From: Moringa oleifera
Lineage: Eukaryota; Streptophyta; Magnoliopsida; Brassicales; Moringaceae
Assembly (NCBI GenBank): GCA_021397835.1
Contig: JAJFZO010000191.1
Coordinates: forward strand, 3,291,001-3,355,000
DNA length: 64,000 nucleotides
Direction: 5' to 3'
Part shown: positions 11,732-23,592 of the stretch, in pieces
Layout: each line of letters begins with the position of its first letter
Numbering within the stretch: the stretch's first letter is position 1
Position numbers and translations under genes: made by a program
Notes under the pieces: generated by a model
What the model was told of the DNA's origin: nothing
The model's input: the letters and a program-made list of their open reading frames with translations, nothing else
The model's database searches: none

Positions 11732-12948
11732 ATGGCATTCAGACAGCGGAATTTACTTTTGGGTCTCTTGTTGTTTTGCATGACAGTTGTGGTTTCTTCA
11801 CACAACAGGCGTTACACTACTCCTAATGTCACGCGTCTTACGGATTACTTTGGTCGTGTCACCCTGGATCAAGGGTTCTCTAAGTTCTTTGGGGTTTCGA
11901 ATATTCAAGTGATTAACAATGGGTCGATGGCCAAACTTGCTCTTGATAAATCTTCCGGTGAAACTCACTGAAATTCTTTTCTTCCTGTTCTGGTTTTGAG
12001 TTTACTAGTTTATTATCTCATGCCCATTTGGTTCTGGTTTCTTTACAGGCTCTGGGTTACTCTCAAAAAACAAATACTACTATGGATTCTTCAGTGCTGC
12101 AATTAAGTTGCCTGCTGGGTTCTCCTCTGGAGTTGTAGTAGCCTTCTATGTAAGCTCCTGATTGCACACTGTAATGTTTTTTCTACAGAATTTGAACATG
12201 AAAAAACTGGTTCTGACAAGCCAAGAGGGTGCTTCTGCAGTTGTCCAATTCAGCCAGTTATCCTCGCAACCACGACGAGATTGACATTGAACTGCTTGGT
12301 CATGACAAGAGAGACGACTGGGTTCTCCAAACAAACGTCTATGCAAATGGAAGTGTAAGCACAGGAAGAGAGGAGAAGTTCTACTTCTGGTTTGATCCGA
12401 CGCAGCAGCACCATTACTACAGCATCATCTGGAACAGACACCACATCGTGTAAGAACTCAAAGTTTCCTCAAATGGGGTTAGTGTAGTTTCTGTTCTGCT
12501 CCATTTTGACTGCTCCATTTTGACAGCATTTCATGGTCTGAAACGCAGGTTTCTCGTCGACAACATACCAGTGAGAGAATTCCCCAACACCGGCGCCTTC
12601 TCTTCTGCTTACCCATCGAAGCCTATGTCGGTGTACGTGACGATATGGGACGGATCGCAGTGGGCGACTCACGGCGGAAAATACCCAGTTAACTACAAAA
12701 ACGCTCCTTTTGTTGCTTCGATTGCTGAAATGCAAATGAGTGGCTGCACGTACAATCCCAAGCAGCAGCCGGTGAGTTCTTGCTCCAAGTCAGGTGTTTC
12801 AAGCTTGGATCCTGTTGATGGGCAAGATTTCGTTAAGTTGTCAAGCCAACAGGTTACAGCCATGGACTGGGCGAGGAGGAAACTCATGTTCTACTCTTAC
12901 TGCAAAGATACATCCAGGTTTAAAGTCATGCCACCAGAGTGCAAGTAA
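11732..12948 (+). CDS. XTH33: Xyloglucan endotransglucosylase/hydrolase, XTH33-like
   Basis: Four exons (11732-11957, 12049-12149, 12241-12449, 12549-12948) encode 311 residues. The enzyme cuts and rejoins xyloglucan chains in the wall (GH16). A hydrophobic N-terminus (~8-22) acts as signal peptide or signal anchor. The catalytic motif is [10 protein letters not shown] (120-129), with both Glu and the Asp present but Ile/Leu/Leu where most XTHs have Phe/Phe. The glycosylation-type NGS follows, and the C-terminal XET domain holds four Cys (SGCTYN, SSCSKSG, YSYC, PECK). The [15 protein letters not shown] region and the ending match my memory of Arabidopsis XTH33, a plasma-membrane-associated member. 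Its neighbour, a PUB18/19 gene, also matches the Arabidopsis At1g10550/At1g10560 pair. A group III-B XTH is the alternative. Confidence 0.9.
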
Positions 12949-14290
12949 ATGTAATCTGATATATTCTAATTCCACAATTTAGTTTATTTCAAAATTTACC
13001 CTTTTGAAGTGGAAATGAATAATTACCTAGTGATCAAGGCAAATTTTGTAGACATAATCTCATATTAGAACAAAAAATGCATGACCAAGGTGTTCATGTT
13101 GAGCTCTTTTTGTCTGAAATTTGCTTCTCCTTTACCCAGAAGGGTCATTTGTCGGATGCCGGAAAAGTAATCACACCCTGAAGAGATCTCACTTCAGTTG
13201 TGATACTTGGCATCTTTACATTTCAGTGTAATAATGTAAATTAATCATCATTTAGCAGACAATGAACCCAGCTAATAAAACAAATCTCTGACACTAGATG
13301 GCACAAGAGGTTATGTTTTCTGAACGTGGGGAAGGAGATCTGTTACAACAAATTTAAAGGATTAATATTTTGGATCGATGAATAACTTGAATCCGTCCAT
13401 GATCAAGGCACAAGCTGACAATTCTGGTTAACAAGAAGCTTCTCCAAGACAGATAGCAGTGACACGAGATGCAAATGTCTCATGAAAGGATTGGACAGCG
13501 GGCTACAGTGATGATTGTCGAGACAGTTTAACTGCCGACACCTACAAAGCAAAAACTGAAGGCCATTAATAATGGGGTAGACGGCCTGAAATTAAGGACA
13601 GGTTCCTGGAGCTGTCTACAGAAAACGGGGAGGATGTGAATTAGGCAAAGGTTATTATCCAAGGAGATCATCAAGGACTTGAAATAACAACGTCAAAGGC
13701 TGTCTTGTAAGTTATTGTTTCTTGCACAAAAAACAAACAGCTAGTGCTCTGTTTGGTGACGGCACATGCCTTCACAGGCCTGAGAGGGGAAATTAAGGAA
13801 GCAACAGCCAATAAGGAAAAGGAGCAAACTTATCGCAAAGCCTGGACAAACTTTGCTACAGAAATTCTCTCCGCAATTCCAGAGAAGAAAATAAAAACAC
13901 CAAAAGTTTCCATGTTTAAAAATCACTTTTACAATTATCATAGATTAATCAACCTCAACTATAGTGGAATATCCTCTTTATTATTGAAAATCTTTAAAAA
14001 AGGGCAAAGAGAAGAGAGAGAGTATAGAAGCTGGATTCTTTTGAGGAAGCAACAGACAGGCTTCACCTGGGAAAATTAGACTGGATCAAAGTGTTTGCAG
14101 TCTCTCTGTCCTGTGTAATGAAGCACAGCCAAAAACGGAAACAGAAGTTGAAAAGTTTACTTAGATCAAGGAGAACTTGCGACATAATTAATGACTATTG
14201 TCCAAATGAAAAGATAAATAATTGACTTTTATGCAATCTCCTCTGTATAATCGACAACCTTTAAAAAGGGAAAAAGGATTGATGAATCAT
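12949..14290. other. Convergent spacer between XTH and ALDH genes
   Basis: Holds the 3' flanks of both genes. No credible ORF. The stretch 13960-14075 resembles the end of the ALDH last exon and its flank (listed separately). Confidence 0.55.
13962..14075 (-). pseudogene. Duplicated remnant of the ALDH last-exon end
   Basis: On the minus strand, 14070-14028 parallels the last ~15 codons of the ALDH gene (14345-14301): both read CA(A/G)GT(G/A)AAG, then GGCTGTC or CCTGTC, then a C-rich stretch and AAGAATCCAGC. The flanks also align: CCTCT near the left end and CTTTAAAAA-GGG at about 13990 and 14260. The copy is diverged and its frame is shifted, so it cannot serve as an exon end. It suggests a small ancient tandem duplication. 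The call rests on alignment by eye. Confidence 0.45.
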
Positions 14291-17200
14291 CTACAGCCAT
14301 GCTGGATTCTTCAAGGGGGTAACGACAGCCTTTACTTGCAAATAGTTGGAAAGACTGTAAATACCCTTCTCTCTTCCCATTCCACTCATCTTATATCCAC
14401 CAAAAGGAATAGCAGCATCAAAGATGTCAAAGCAATTTATCCACACTGACCCAGCTCGCAATGCACGGGTCAAGGTGTTTGCAGTGTCTAAGTTTTGCGT
14501 AAAGATGCCAGCACCCAGCCCATAGTGAGTGTTATTTGCCCTTTTAATGACTTCATCAAGGTCTCTGTGGTCAGCCAAAATATTTTAGTTAGGGAGAGGA
14601 ATGTTATACTATAAGCTGTAACTAGAGACCAAGAGTATGTTATAGCTCACTTGTATTTCAAGATGGCCTGAACTGGACCAAATATCTCATCCTTTGCTAT
14701 CAGCATGTCATCCTATCATGACAATAGTAATGTTAAAATTATAACATGCGGCAATCCTTGATATGTCGAAGGTTCTTGTGTTCCTTTTTTTTTGAAAAAA
14801 AGAAAGAAGAAAAATGCTGTACCTGAACGTCGGAGAAAACAGTAGGTTGGATATAGTAACCCCTGGTGCCAAGTCGGTCACCTCCAGTTTCCAGAGTAGC
14901 TCCACTCTCAATGCCATATTTTATGTATTTCAAGATCTTATCAAATTGCTCTTTATCAACCTGGTTATTCAGTTAGATTGCTACTGTTAGAGACCACACA
15001 TAGTTGAACTTGAAAAATTTAAGCCAATAAGAAAGAAAAATCAGGAATTCAAAAACTCAGGTAAATACAGGAAGGAATGTCATAGATACGGTTAGGCCCT
15101 TAGGCTTCTCAGCAACTTTCAAAATTGAAATTGTGAACCACAGTCTTCTCAGTTTACCATACATGAGTAATGTTGTACCCCCAAATGAGACATTCAATGA
15201 TTTACCTGAGGACCTTGCTCAATTCCATTCTTGAAAGGATCACCAACTGCACGTTGCTGTGCACGTGCTTTTGCTTTCTCAATAAATTCGTCATACACAC
15301 GTTCATGCACAAAGGTACGAGAGCCCGCACAGCAACATTGTCCCTGCAAATCTCACAAAACAATAGTCAGTGAATGGACTTCGTGAAAAAGAGCCTTAGG
15401 TTTTAAAGAGAACTCTGTTGGCATACCTGATTAAAAAATAAAGCGAAGTGAGCCATTTCAACTGCCTGATCCACATCAGCATCTTCACATACAATAAAAG
15501 GAGATTTTCCCCCAAGCTCTAAAGTCACTGGCTTAAGATTACTTTTTGCAGCCAACTCAAGAACAGCTTTTCCAGTTGCAGTTGATCCAGTGAAAGCAAG
15601 CTGCAGCAAGATCATTGATAATTCAAGAAGTACACAAGTAGATCAACAAACAACTACATGTCTCAAAGATTAACAGCATGTCAACTTGAAATTTTCTATT
15701 TTGTTTTCTACTAGTAAGCAATTTAACATTGCTTAAATCCAGAATTAAACAACTGCAGCATTATCATCCCAGACTTCACAGAGAATCAACTCAAACTGGC
15801 AACTAAATCATCCATTAAACAATTGTTGTCCATAACATGAGTGAAAGCTTATTTCCTGCTTTGCACAGATTGTGCTATGAACTAAGAACAACTCCCTATA
15901 CATAGAGCTGATGAGAGAGCCTACTCATGAGCTAACCACTGAAGTGAGAGAGTTTAAAGCCTTATAATGCCACTTCCTCTGTGAGATCAAATTCTATACC
16001 TCACAGCCAACCATTGAAGTGAGAGACTTTAAAGCTTTATAACCCCACTTCTGCTGTGGGATCAAGTTCTACACCTTACAATTAAGATCCTTACATTCTA
16101 CCACACTCCGCAGTCCTAGTGTCCACATCTCAGCCAAACACGACAACCCAAATGTCACTATTTATATCGCACAATTGTAATCCAGGTATGATAAATGCTT
16201 TGATACCAATTGATAAGAGTCTTAGAAGAACCACACCACAAAACTAACTATTAAAGTGGAAAAATCCAAAATCTTATAAGCCCCGCACAAGCAATCTATA
16301 AAATGAGATCAAATCTCATACCTTGCAATTAGCATCCTAACAAGCCCCAATAAGCTTACTAAACCATCCATACAACTATGAAAGACATACCACATCCTCA
16401 TTGCAGACATTATAATTTTTTAGAATTCAAATTTTTAACACAGATTTACAAGCATTTTCCTTACTGACAAATGAAATTATAAAACTGATCACTGAGAAAG
16501 TTTCCCGGTATTATGTTTCAAATCCAAATAAATCAAATAGAGATATCTTCAACACCCAAATGCAAGTGTCACACATAGAGAAGGTTACTAATTATGAAAT
16601 CAGAGAAGAGCAATCCAAATGTTGAGATGTGATGTTAGAAAGGGAAATAATAGTAGACTCTGCGTCTTTAAAATTAGATTACAGGCAAGTTCACAAAAAG
16701 CTGAAGTAATAATGTATTACCTTATCCACTTCCATGTGACTGGCAAGTGCTACACCAGCAGTTTCACCAAAGCCAGAAATCACATTTAGAACACCTGGAG
16801 GAAGTCCAGCCTGCCACAAATAAAAGCTCACAGAAATCAGTGATAATGGCACATGTAACCATATTTGTCTTCACCAAGCATAACCTATAATAGTTAGTCA
16901 GCAAACAAGTGCCAGGAAGAACTTAACACCAAAATTACCACCTCAAATGATGGAAGACACTACAAAATGCTTTGAGAAGAAATATGTCATAGAAGAAAAT
17001 TTAACCAATCAGATTCTATAACCGGGTTCAATTTTTTGTGAATGGACATCTTTTGTTTTATCCCATCAACGAAACCTCTGAGACTTGATCATAAAATGGT
17101 CATGATACTTCTTTCTGAGACATTTTCATTTTAAAAAATAATTGAGCAGCACCCCCATGCAAGAAAGCAAAAGTATTTTATTCCATTATGTCCTACATGA

Positions 17201-19387
17201 AACAACCTAAGATACTTAAAACTTCTAAATACAAAATAACTCATTTATACAGCATTTAGATTTAAGACATTGAAAAAGTAGGGTCCAGGGCCACATCCTA
17301 CTTATAATGAAGTTTAAAAATTGCAACTTGAGCCAGGAATGAATTAGAAAACAAAAGTGCATCAAGAGAACCGAGTCATACATGAATTCTACCTCATGAA
17401 GAAGATTTGAAGCGTAAAGAGCAGATAAAGGAGTCTGTTCTGCTGTCTTAAGGACAACTGTGTTTCCACATGCTAGTGCAGGTCCTATCTTCCAGGCATA
17501 CATGAGAAGAGGAAAGTTCCATGGAATAATCTGACCAGCAACACCAATTGGCTCATGAAGAGTTTGCACATGATATGGACCATCAGCTGGAACTGTTAGA
17601 CCATGGATCTTATCCGCCCAACCTGAGGAACTCGTCAAAGATTACAGAAACATAAGAAATTGAAAACAGCAGAATCTTTTTTATGTTTTCTTTATTTTAC
17701 TCACCAGCATAGTATCGGAACAGACGCGTGAACATAGGTACTTCAATTTTAGCAGCCTGTTCATATGGCTTTCCATTATCCCATGTCTCAAGTGCTGCGA
17801 TATCATCATTGTGCTTTTCAAGAAGATCAGCAAATCGCAGCAAGATCCTTGATCTTTCCTGGAAAATGAAAGAGAATGTTGGACGAGGTTAGATAGAACA
17901 AATCAGTAATCCGACACAAAATAATAAGGATAAAGAATTAACAAGGATTGGTTACATAAGCTGTCATCTTTGGCCACGGTCCTTCATCAAATGCTTTGCG
18001 AGCAGCAGAGACTGCTCGGTTCACATCTTCAGCATCACCTTCAGCAACTTGAGCAATCACATCACCTGTCCGGGGATCCAAGGTAGGAAAAGTTTTTCCT
18101 GTGGCCAGAAGAAGCCAGCAACATAAAACAGAGTCAATACCAATCAATACAATATCCAGAAAACAGTATAATGTGCGAGAAGATATCATACAACCACATC
18201 ATAATCTGTCTACTTAAAAGTTCACCTGATGCTGCATCGACAAACTGTCCATTGATTAAGAGCTTAGTAAAATTTACATCTACAGGTGGAGTGATCGGTT
18301 CCTCAACAGAAGCAGCAGAAGAAGCGGTGCTGTATCTATAGGTTCCCCTGCCTAGGAGGGAATTCCTCCCTGAAGAAATAAATTTCACCAGTTCAGTTCA
18401 AACTGCGGACTAGATATCAAAGCAATACCCAGAAGCATATATTAGAAACATCTATTATAAGAGGGGAAGCTGTAGTCCTCAGATGTCAGATATCAAAAGA
18501 TACACCAGAAAACACAGTTACAAATGATATTAGAACAGATATGAGAAAAAGTATTTTTGCAAAAAAAAAAAAGGAAAAAGAAAAATGCACTAAACTCATA
18601 CACTCATAGAGGCAGACGTAAGATAAACGATCTGCCAAAACACATAACAGCAGAAAGAACTAGACTCTAATTTAATTCTAGAGAATTTTATTGATATTTC
18701 TTCCAATACCATTATGAATTATCGCAAAGCTCTGGTTTGTTACTTTGTCTCTCGAGACATGATAGAGGTGGAAGCTTCGGCTTCACAGTTACCGGTTGCG
18801 ATGCATTAGATCAATCATAACAGAAAACTTGATAGACCAATTGAAGTAGAGATGAGAAAATATTTTCCATCCAGTCCTTCTGAAACACTGAAAAAACACA
18901 AAAATAATATTTCCAAATCGCAAAAAAAAAAAAAAAAAGAATGAAAAGTAATTTTTTCCGCTTCCATTCCTTTTCTTAGCAGCCAAACAGAGCACGGAAT
19001 ACTGGCATCACAAAGAAGGAAGAAAAAAATCCAATCAAAATCTTATCACAGAGGCCTTCAACATTACATCACCTATTACCACGACTGGTATTCTTGTATC
19101 AGCGATCATACACAATACAAATAGAAAGAACCGAACAAAATACTTCGGAGAGGGTCAAAGAAAGTCATTCTCAATCCTCTTCACAAACAAACGTAATAAA
19201 TACAGTTCGACGTACTTACACACTCAGATAGACAGAGACAAGGCTATATGCACTAGGCTATATGCACTAAGCGAAGAAGAAAAGTAAAAACTTGACTTTG
19301 AGCATTACCTCGAGCGAACGGAGCAGAAGAAGAAGAAAGAGAAGTGAACGAGCGAGAGAGCAACCACGCGATCCTCCTCGAAGCCAT
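14291..19387 (-). CDS. ALDH2B: Mitochondrial aldehyde dehydrogenase, family 2B
   Basis: Eleven exons (19387-19309, 18369-18226, 18098-17956, 17858-17705, 17622-17393, 16810-16721, 15600-15427, 15343-15206, 14960-14823, 14712-14651, 14564-14291) give 541 residues, against 538-549 in Arabidopsis and maize. It oxidises acetaldehyde and other aldehydes to acids with NAD+. The first ~45 residues are rich in Arg and Ser, as in a mitochondrial presequence. Visible motifs: NAD-binding GSTATGK (285-291), general base Glu308 in ELGGK, and catalytic Cys342 (middle of CCC) in [13 protein letters not shown]. The 34-residue spacing between Glu and Cys equals that in human ALDH2. All exon phases agree. The exact orthologue (ALDH2B4 or 2B7, RF2A group) is not fixed here. 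Confidence 0.95.
15930..16400 (-). mobile_element. Degenerate LTR-element fragment in ALDH intron 6
   Basis: On the minus strand, TGGTATCAAAGC (16208-16197) matches the primer-binding site complementary to initiator-Met tRNA, differing by one base from the TGGTATCAGAGC of the intact element at 26.9 kb. It follows a TCTTATCA end, as an LTR would. Three diverged ~85-bp units beginning CTAAC(C/T)A lie at about 15942, 16010 and 16243; each contains AAAGTG or AAGTGAGAG and GAGATCAAAT-like words. This looks like a TRIM or LARD relic. No target duplication was found, so limits are approximate. Confidence 0.45.
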
Positions 19388-19473
19388 CGTGATTACTGAC
19401 TACTCTCCCTTTCTCCGGCTATGAAGTCTAACAGAGAGCTGTGCGTCCAGACCGATGCAAGAGTGTATGGTCT

Positions 19474-19480
19474 TATAAAG
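19474..19480 (-). promoter_or_regulatory. TATA box of the ALDH gene
   Basis: The minus strand reads CTTTATAAGA here, about 90 bp upstream of the ATG at 19387. An ATTGG (inverted CCAAT) lies directly upstream. Confidence 0.5.
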
Positions 19481-19499
19481 CCAATCAAGAAAACCGCAA

Positions 19500-20890
19500 T
19501 TTGGCAATATTATTGGAACAGAAGTCAAAAAACCCGATCCTCATCATCCCACAAAATTTTCCTTTTCAATCCGCCATCCATGCTTATCTGATGGAACCTG
19601 GGGGTCACCAAGACAAATCAAATTCCAGCGCGTGAGATTACGGTACATGACATTACAATCGTGATTGCCACGTGTCAGTAAATCCGAGAGAGTTACAATC
19701 GTCCGTCTACAAATCAAATGATGGTTATTTGAAAATGAGGCCAACTCAGAGTTCACGCTATCTGGGAGGAGGATAGTCCAACACGTGATTGGAAAAAAAA
19801 AAAAAAATCTTATTTTATTCCCTATTTGACCTTTACTATTTTCTGACAAAGCCAATTTAGTTATGTTTTGAGCATTTTTTGGGAATCCCAACTGTACTTC
19901 TAGTCCGTCAAACATTAAGGATAAGTATTTTTGCTTTTATCAGTTTGAAGTTTTTAATAATTATGTTAAAAGTTTATTTTTATCATTTATAATAAAATAT
20001 AAAAAATAATCATTAATTTTATTAAATAATCATTTATTGTAATTATATTTATGGAGACCCATCAAGACCCATTTATTGCTGTTGGCTAGTTTTTGGATTT
20101 ATGCAAAGATATCGAAAGTACGATGAGACTGGAATCATAATGGGAACGGTGGGCCTTGGGAATGTCAGCATGATTGAATAAGACACTGGACACGTGAGCT
20201 GCAGAGAAGGCGACTCTGACCTTTTGGTGCGAGCCAACTCCTCGTGATAATATAAAATACAAATGAAATCAGATCTTCTTACAACAAAATATTGCCTTTC
20301 AACTAACAAGTAATAAGGTTTTTCTTTAATTATTTTTTAATAAATATTATTTTAAATTTCAAAATTTTTTTTTCTACAAAATTTTTAATTTGAAAACGTA
20401 TTTAAATATATTTTAATATTTAAATATTATTTAAATAAATTTTATTAAAAATATTTAAACTAAAAATTTAACTGTAATTTTATATATATATATAAATATT
20501 TAAGTTATCATTATAAAAAATTAAAAATTTTATAAATACTAAATATATTTTTTAAAAAAATATACTATTAAAAATTTTAGAAATTCTTAATAATATATTT
20601 TTTAAATTGAAAAGATAAAATTAAAATAAAGTGTAAATTTTATTTAAATAATTTTTAGTAATTTTAATAATAAAAAATTATTTTTAATAACTATTTTAGT
20701 TAAAATTTAATTTAAATAAAACTAATAAATTAAAGTTTATTTAAATAGTTTTAAAAGTTAAAATTTGATTAAAAAAATAAAATTTAGAGTTTTAGACAAT
20801 ATTTATTTATTTGTTTATTGATGATAGAGTGATTAGAAAAGTCAGTTTGAAAGCTTTGTCAGATAATATTATCTCACTTAACGTATGAAT
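19500..20890. other. Upstream region of ALDH, then AT-rich spacer
   Basis: To about 19915 and again at 20060-20310 the sequence is gene-like in composition and includes CACGTG words (for example near 20191) and a poly-A tract near 19795. Between and after these it is AT-rich. I see no coding gene. Confidence 0.5.
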
Positions 20891-21463
20891 TTAGTACTCT
20901 AGAATTGATCATTGCTCAAGGGAGGAGGTGGGTGGAGCCAGGTTGGTGGTCACTTTACGGTGGAAGTGGCTGGTGGCTCACGGACCATATCCTCTGGCAC
21001 CGGGGGCCCGGGTGTCATTTGTCCGCTGGGGGAGATCGTGATGCAACGTTACCATGTGCCTGATGTCAGCATTCTTTTCATGAATTACGGGAGTTAGACG
21101 GATAAGATCCATGGACTAATAATTGAAGCTGACGGTCCACAGCAGCTAAATTGTGGACAATATTCATATTAGTAAAAATGGTAAGTTTTCAAGATTTTTA
21201 AGCAGGTCTTGCGGGTCTTATCCAAAGGCTTTAGGTAAAGTTTTGACGTGCTACCGACATTGGCATTTCCTTATAAAGAAGTTTCTCCTTATAGACGTAC
21301 TGATAGTGGGACCCCAGCCGGGTCCCATGATGGGCTTTCAATTTCCGGCATAAGCAGCCAAGAGGTAGTGGTAGTCGGGCCCTTGCTGGGTCCTATGACG
21401 GGCTTTCAGTTTTGGCGCTAAGCAGCCTATTGGGCTCAATGAAAAGCACCTGTAAGCAACTTG
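20890..21463. other. GC-rich islet of unknown origin beside the retrotransposon
   Basis: Composition changes sharply at about 20890. The islet contains a direct repeat of roughly 55 bp (21306-21359 and 21373-21427); both copies hold GGGTCC(C/T)ATGA, GGGCTTTCA and TAAGCAGCC. No family was recognised and no convincing protein was seen on either strand. It may be a relic of an older transposable element into which the gypsy element inserted. Confidence 0.5.
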
Positions 21464-21468
21464 GCCAT
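21464..21468. repeat. Target-site duplication, left copy
   Basis: GCCAT directly flanks the left LTR and is repeated at 27670-27674 beyond the right LTR. A 5-bp duplication is the usual signature of Ty3/gypsy integration. Confidence 0.93.
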
Positions 21469-22295
21469 TGTCACACAGTTGAGCTTTATGCTCGAATTTT
21501 CACCGAGTGATGACACGAGTAATACCCAACTCGTCAGCCAATCCGCCACGAATGCCCTCAGTCTCAAGTGAGCTTTATACTGGAAGCACACACCCACGCA
21601 CACAAGAGAGAATGAAAGAGAGACACAAGTGTTTACGGGAACCAATCCCAACCTTTTTCACTAACGAATAAGGATTTACACTCTAACGCAGCAGGACATC
21701 ACCCCCTTGATGACTCTGCATCTGGGTTTATATAGCCTACAAAACTTGGCAGTTGACACCCCCAACTGCCCTAGGGTAATGGGGTTTCATCCCCACAAAA
21801 CCAGCCCCACATGCAGCTTTGACTCCAGCCCCTTGCGACAAGTGTCCCACTCCCTTGCAAGTGCTTGGTAACCACTGGTAACTGCTGTCAACTGCTGGTA
21901 ACCACTGGTAACTGCTGTCAACTGCTGCAAACTGCTGGAAACTGCTGCCAGCTTCATGGGCTAAGCCCATCAAGTGCACCCCGAGTGCCTCGTGCTCGTT
22001 TGCGTGCCCGGTAAGGTGCTAACGCGAGCCCGTGTCTGTTTTTCTGCCAGTGTTCTGCTCACTCGCTGCCCAGGTGCCCTGCACCATGTCCAGTCCTCAT
22101 GAGCCATCTCTTTATGACTCATGCATCAAGGACTTGACCGATAGCCATCGCGAGTGGGCTGCTCCCGTGAGCAGGCCCAAGCAGGTGTCAACACTCGCTT
22201 GTGATGCTTCCCATGGCATCACTTGGGCTGGAGCCCCGATGAGCATCCCATGTCTTCATCGTGCCACCACGCCACTGCTATGTAGGGGGCTTACA
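21469..22295 (-). repeat. 3' LTR (827 bp)
   Basis: Left LTR in + coordinates. It matches the right LTR along its whole length and is exactly 30 bp longer. The surplus is a tandem duplication (21867-21896 and 21897-21926, starting GGTAACCACTGG). Apart from this I count about 18 base differences. The TAA stop of the polyprotein frame (22293-22291) lies inside the LTR start. Confidence 0.95.
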
Positions 22296-23592
22296 AACCA
22301 CCCCCACCAGAAGAGTGCGACGTCCTCGTCGCGACACCTTCTAGATAAGACTTGACCTTATCTTCAAATTGCCACAAAGTTACTGCCTTTTCCCAAGTAG
22401 CATCGGCTGCTTCCTCGCCATGCCATCATACCAAGTATTCTGTCCGCCTGTTTTTCTTGCTCGCCCCAAGCGTTCTATGATCAAGGATCTCCGCGAGGTC
22501 CTTGGCAAAGTGCTTGCGAACCGTTGGGGGAGCTCTTTTTGCTTTCACCCGATCTGTGTTAACATCTTCATGACATTCCTTTAAGAAACTAACATGAAAA
22601 GTTGGATGTACCTTAAATCGTTCGGGCAGCTGCAATCTATAGGCCACTTTGCCTACCTTCTTGACAACTTCGAACGGACCATCATACTTTTGTACGAGCC
22701 CTTTGTGGTATCTTTTATCTGTAACCTTTTTCCAGATTTGTGGGGTAAGTTTCAGCATCACTTTGTCCCCCACGTTGAACTCCAAGTCCCTTCTGTTTTC
22801 ATCAGCATGCTTCTTCATTCGTTTGGCTGCCTTAGCCAAACTGTCGCGGGCTTGCTCCACCAGCTCTGTTTTGTCCCGAGCAAAGCGATAAGCTGCTGGA
22901 CAAGGCCCTTGCGATTTCTGTTTCGCAATCTCATGCGGAGTAAGGGGCTGCCTACCAAGGACTATCTCCGCTGGACTCATCCCTGTAGATGAGGAGCGGT
23001 GGACATTGTAGCAGAACTGAGCCACGTCCAACAAATCCAACCAGTTTCGTTGGCTGGCAGTGACATAGTGCCTCAAATATTCCTCTAATAGTCGGTTCAC
23101 TCGCTCGGTTTGGCCATCTGTTTGGGGATGATTGGTAGTGGAAAACTTCAATTCAGACCCCATCATGTTGAAGAGAGTAGTCCAAAACCGACCCGTGAAC
23201 CGTGAGTCTCTGTCACTGATTATGTCCTCCGGCAACCCGAAATACTTAACCACATTCCTCATAATTAGTTCAGCTGCAATCTCTACTGGACAAGCTTGAG
23301 GTGCAGCAATGAAAATAGCATACTTTGAAAAGCGATCTACCACCACAAGGATAGATCTCATACCTTTCACTTCTGGAAAACCAACGATGAAGTCCATGGA
23401 GATGGATTGCCGTGGCTTCTCTGGAATGGGCAGGGGCTGTAGCAATCCTGCCTCCTTCTTTCTTTTAGTCTTGTCTTGTTGGCACACAAGACAAGTCTTG
23501 ACATAGGACTCAACGTCCTCTTCCATCTTTGGCCAAAAGTATGACTTTCCCAGCAAAGCCATCATTCTCTCCACTCCTGGGTGACCAGCCCA
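22291..23592 (-). pseudogene. Integrase-chromodomain part of the polyprotein, broken
   Basis: This continues the gag-pol frame after the TAA at 23595-23593. It covers most of the integrase: the second His of the zinc-binding HHCC (HPG), the CLVCQQ Cys pair, and a DD35E core with Asp in SMDF, Asp in ISDRD and Glu in the TDGQTERVNR region. Then come the GPF-type C-terminal module and the start of a chromodomain (ILDHR). A second in-frame stop (TGA, 22428-22426) cuts the chromodomain near its middle; the frame then stays open to TAA at 22293-22291. The upstream stop separates the two His of the HHCC. The first in-frame ATG after it is at 23574. Confidence 0.9.
22296..22309 (-). promoter_or_regulatory. 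Polypurine tract of the retrotransposon
   Basis: TGGTGGGGGTGGTT on the minus strand directly abuts the 3' LTR. This is the expected primer position for plus-strand DNA synthesis. Confidence 0.75.

Noticed and set aside
13741..14079. ORFs on both strands between XTH and ALDH
   Set aside because: They have low-complexity composition and no family resemblance, and lie in convergent 3' flanks.
22032..22355. Plus-strand ORF at the left LTR, with a near copy at 27406-27729
   Set aside because: Both are antisense frames inside the LTRs; they recur only because the LTRs are repeats.
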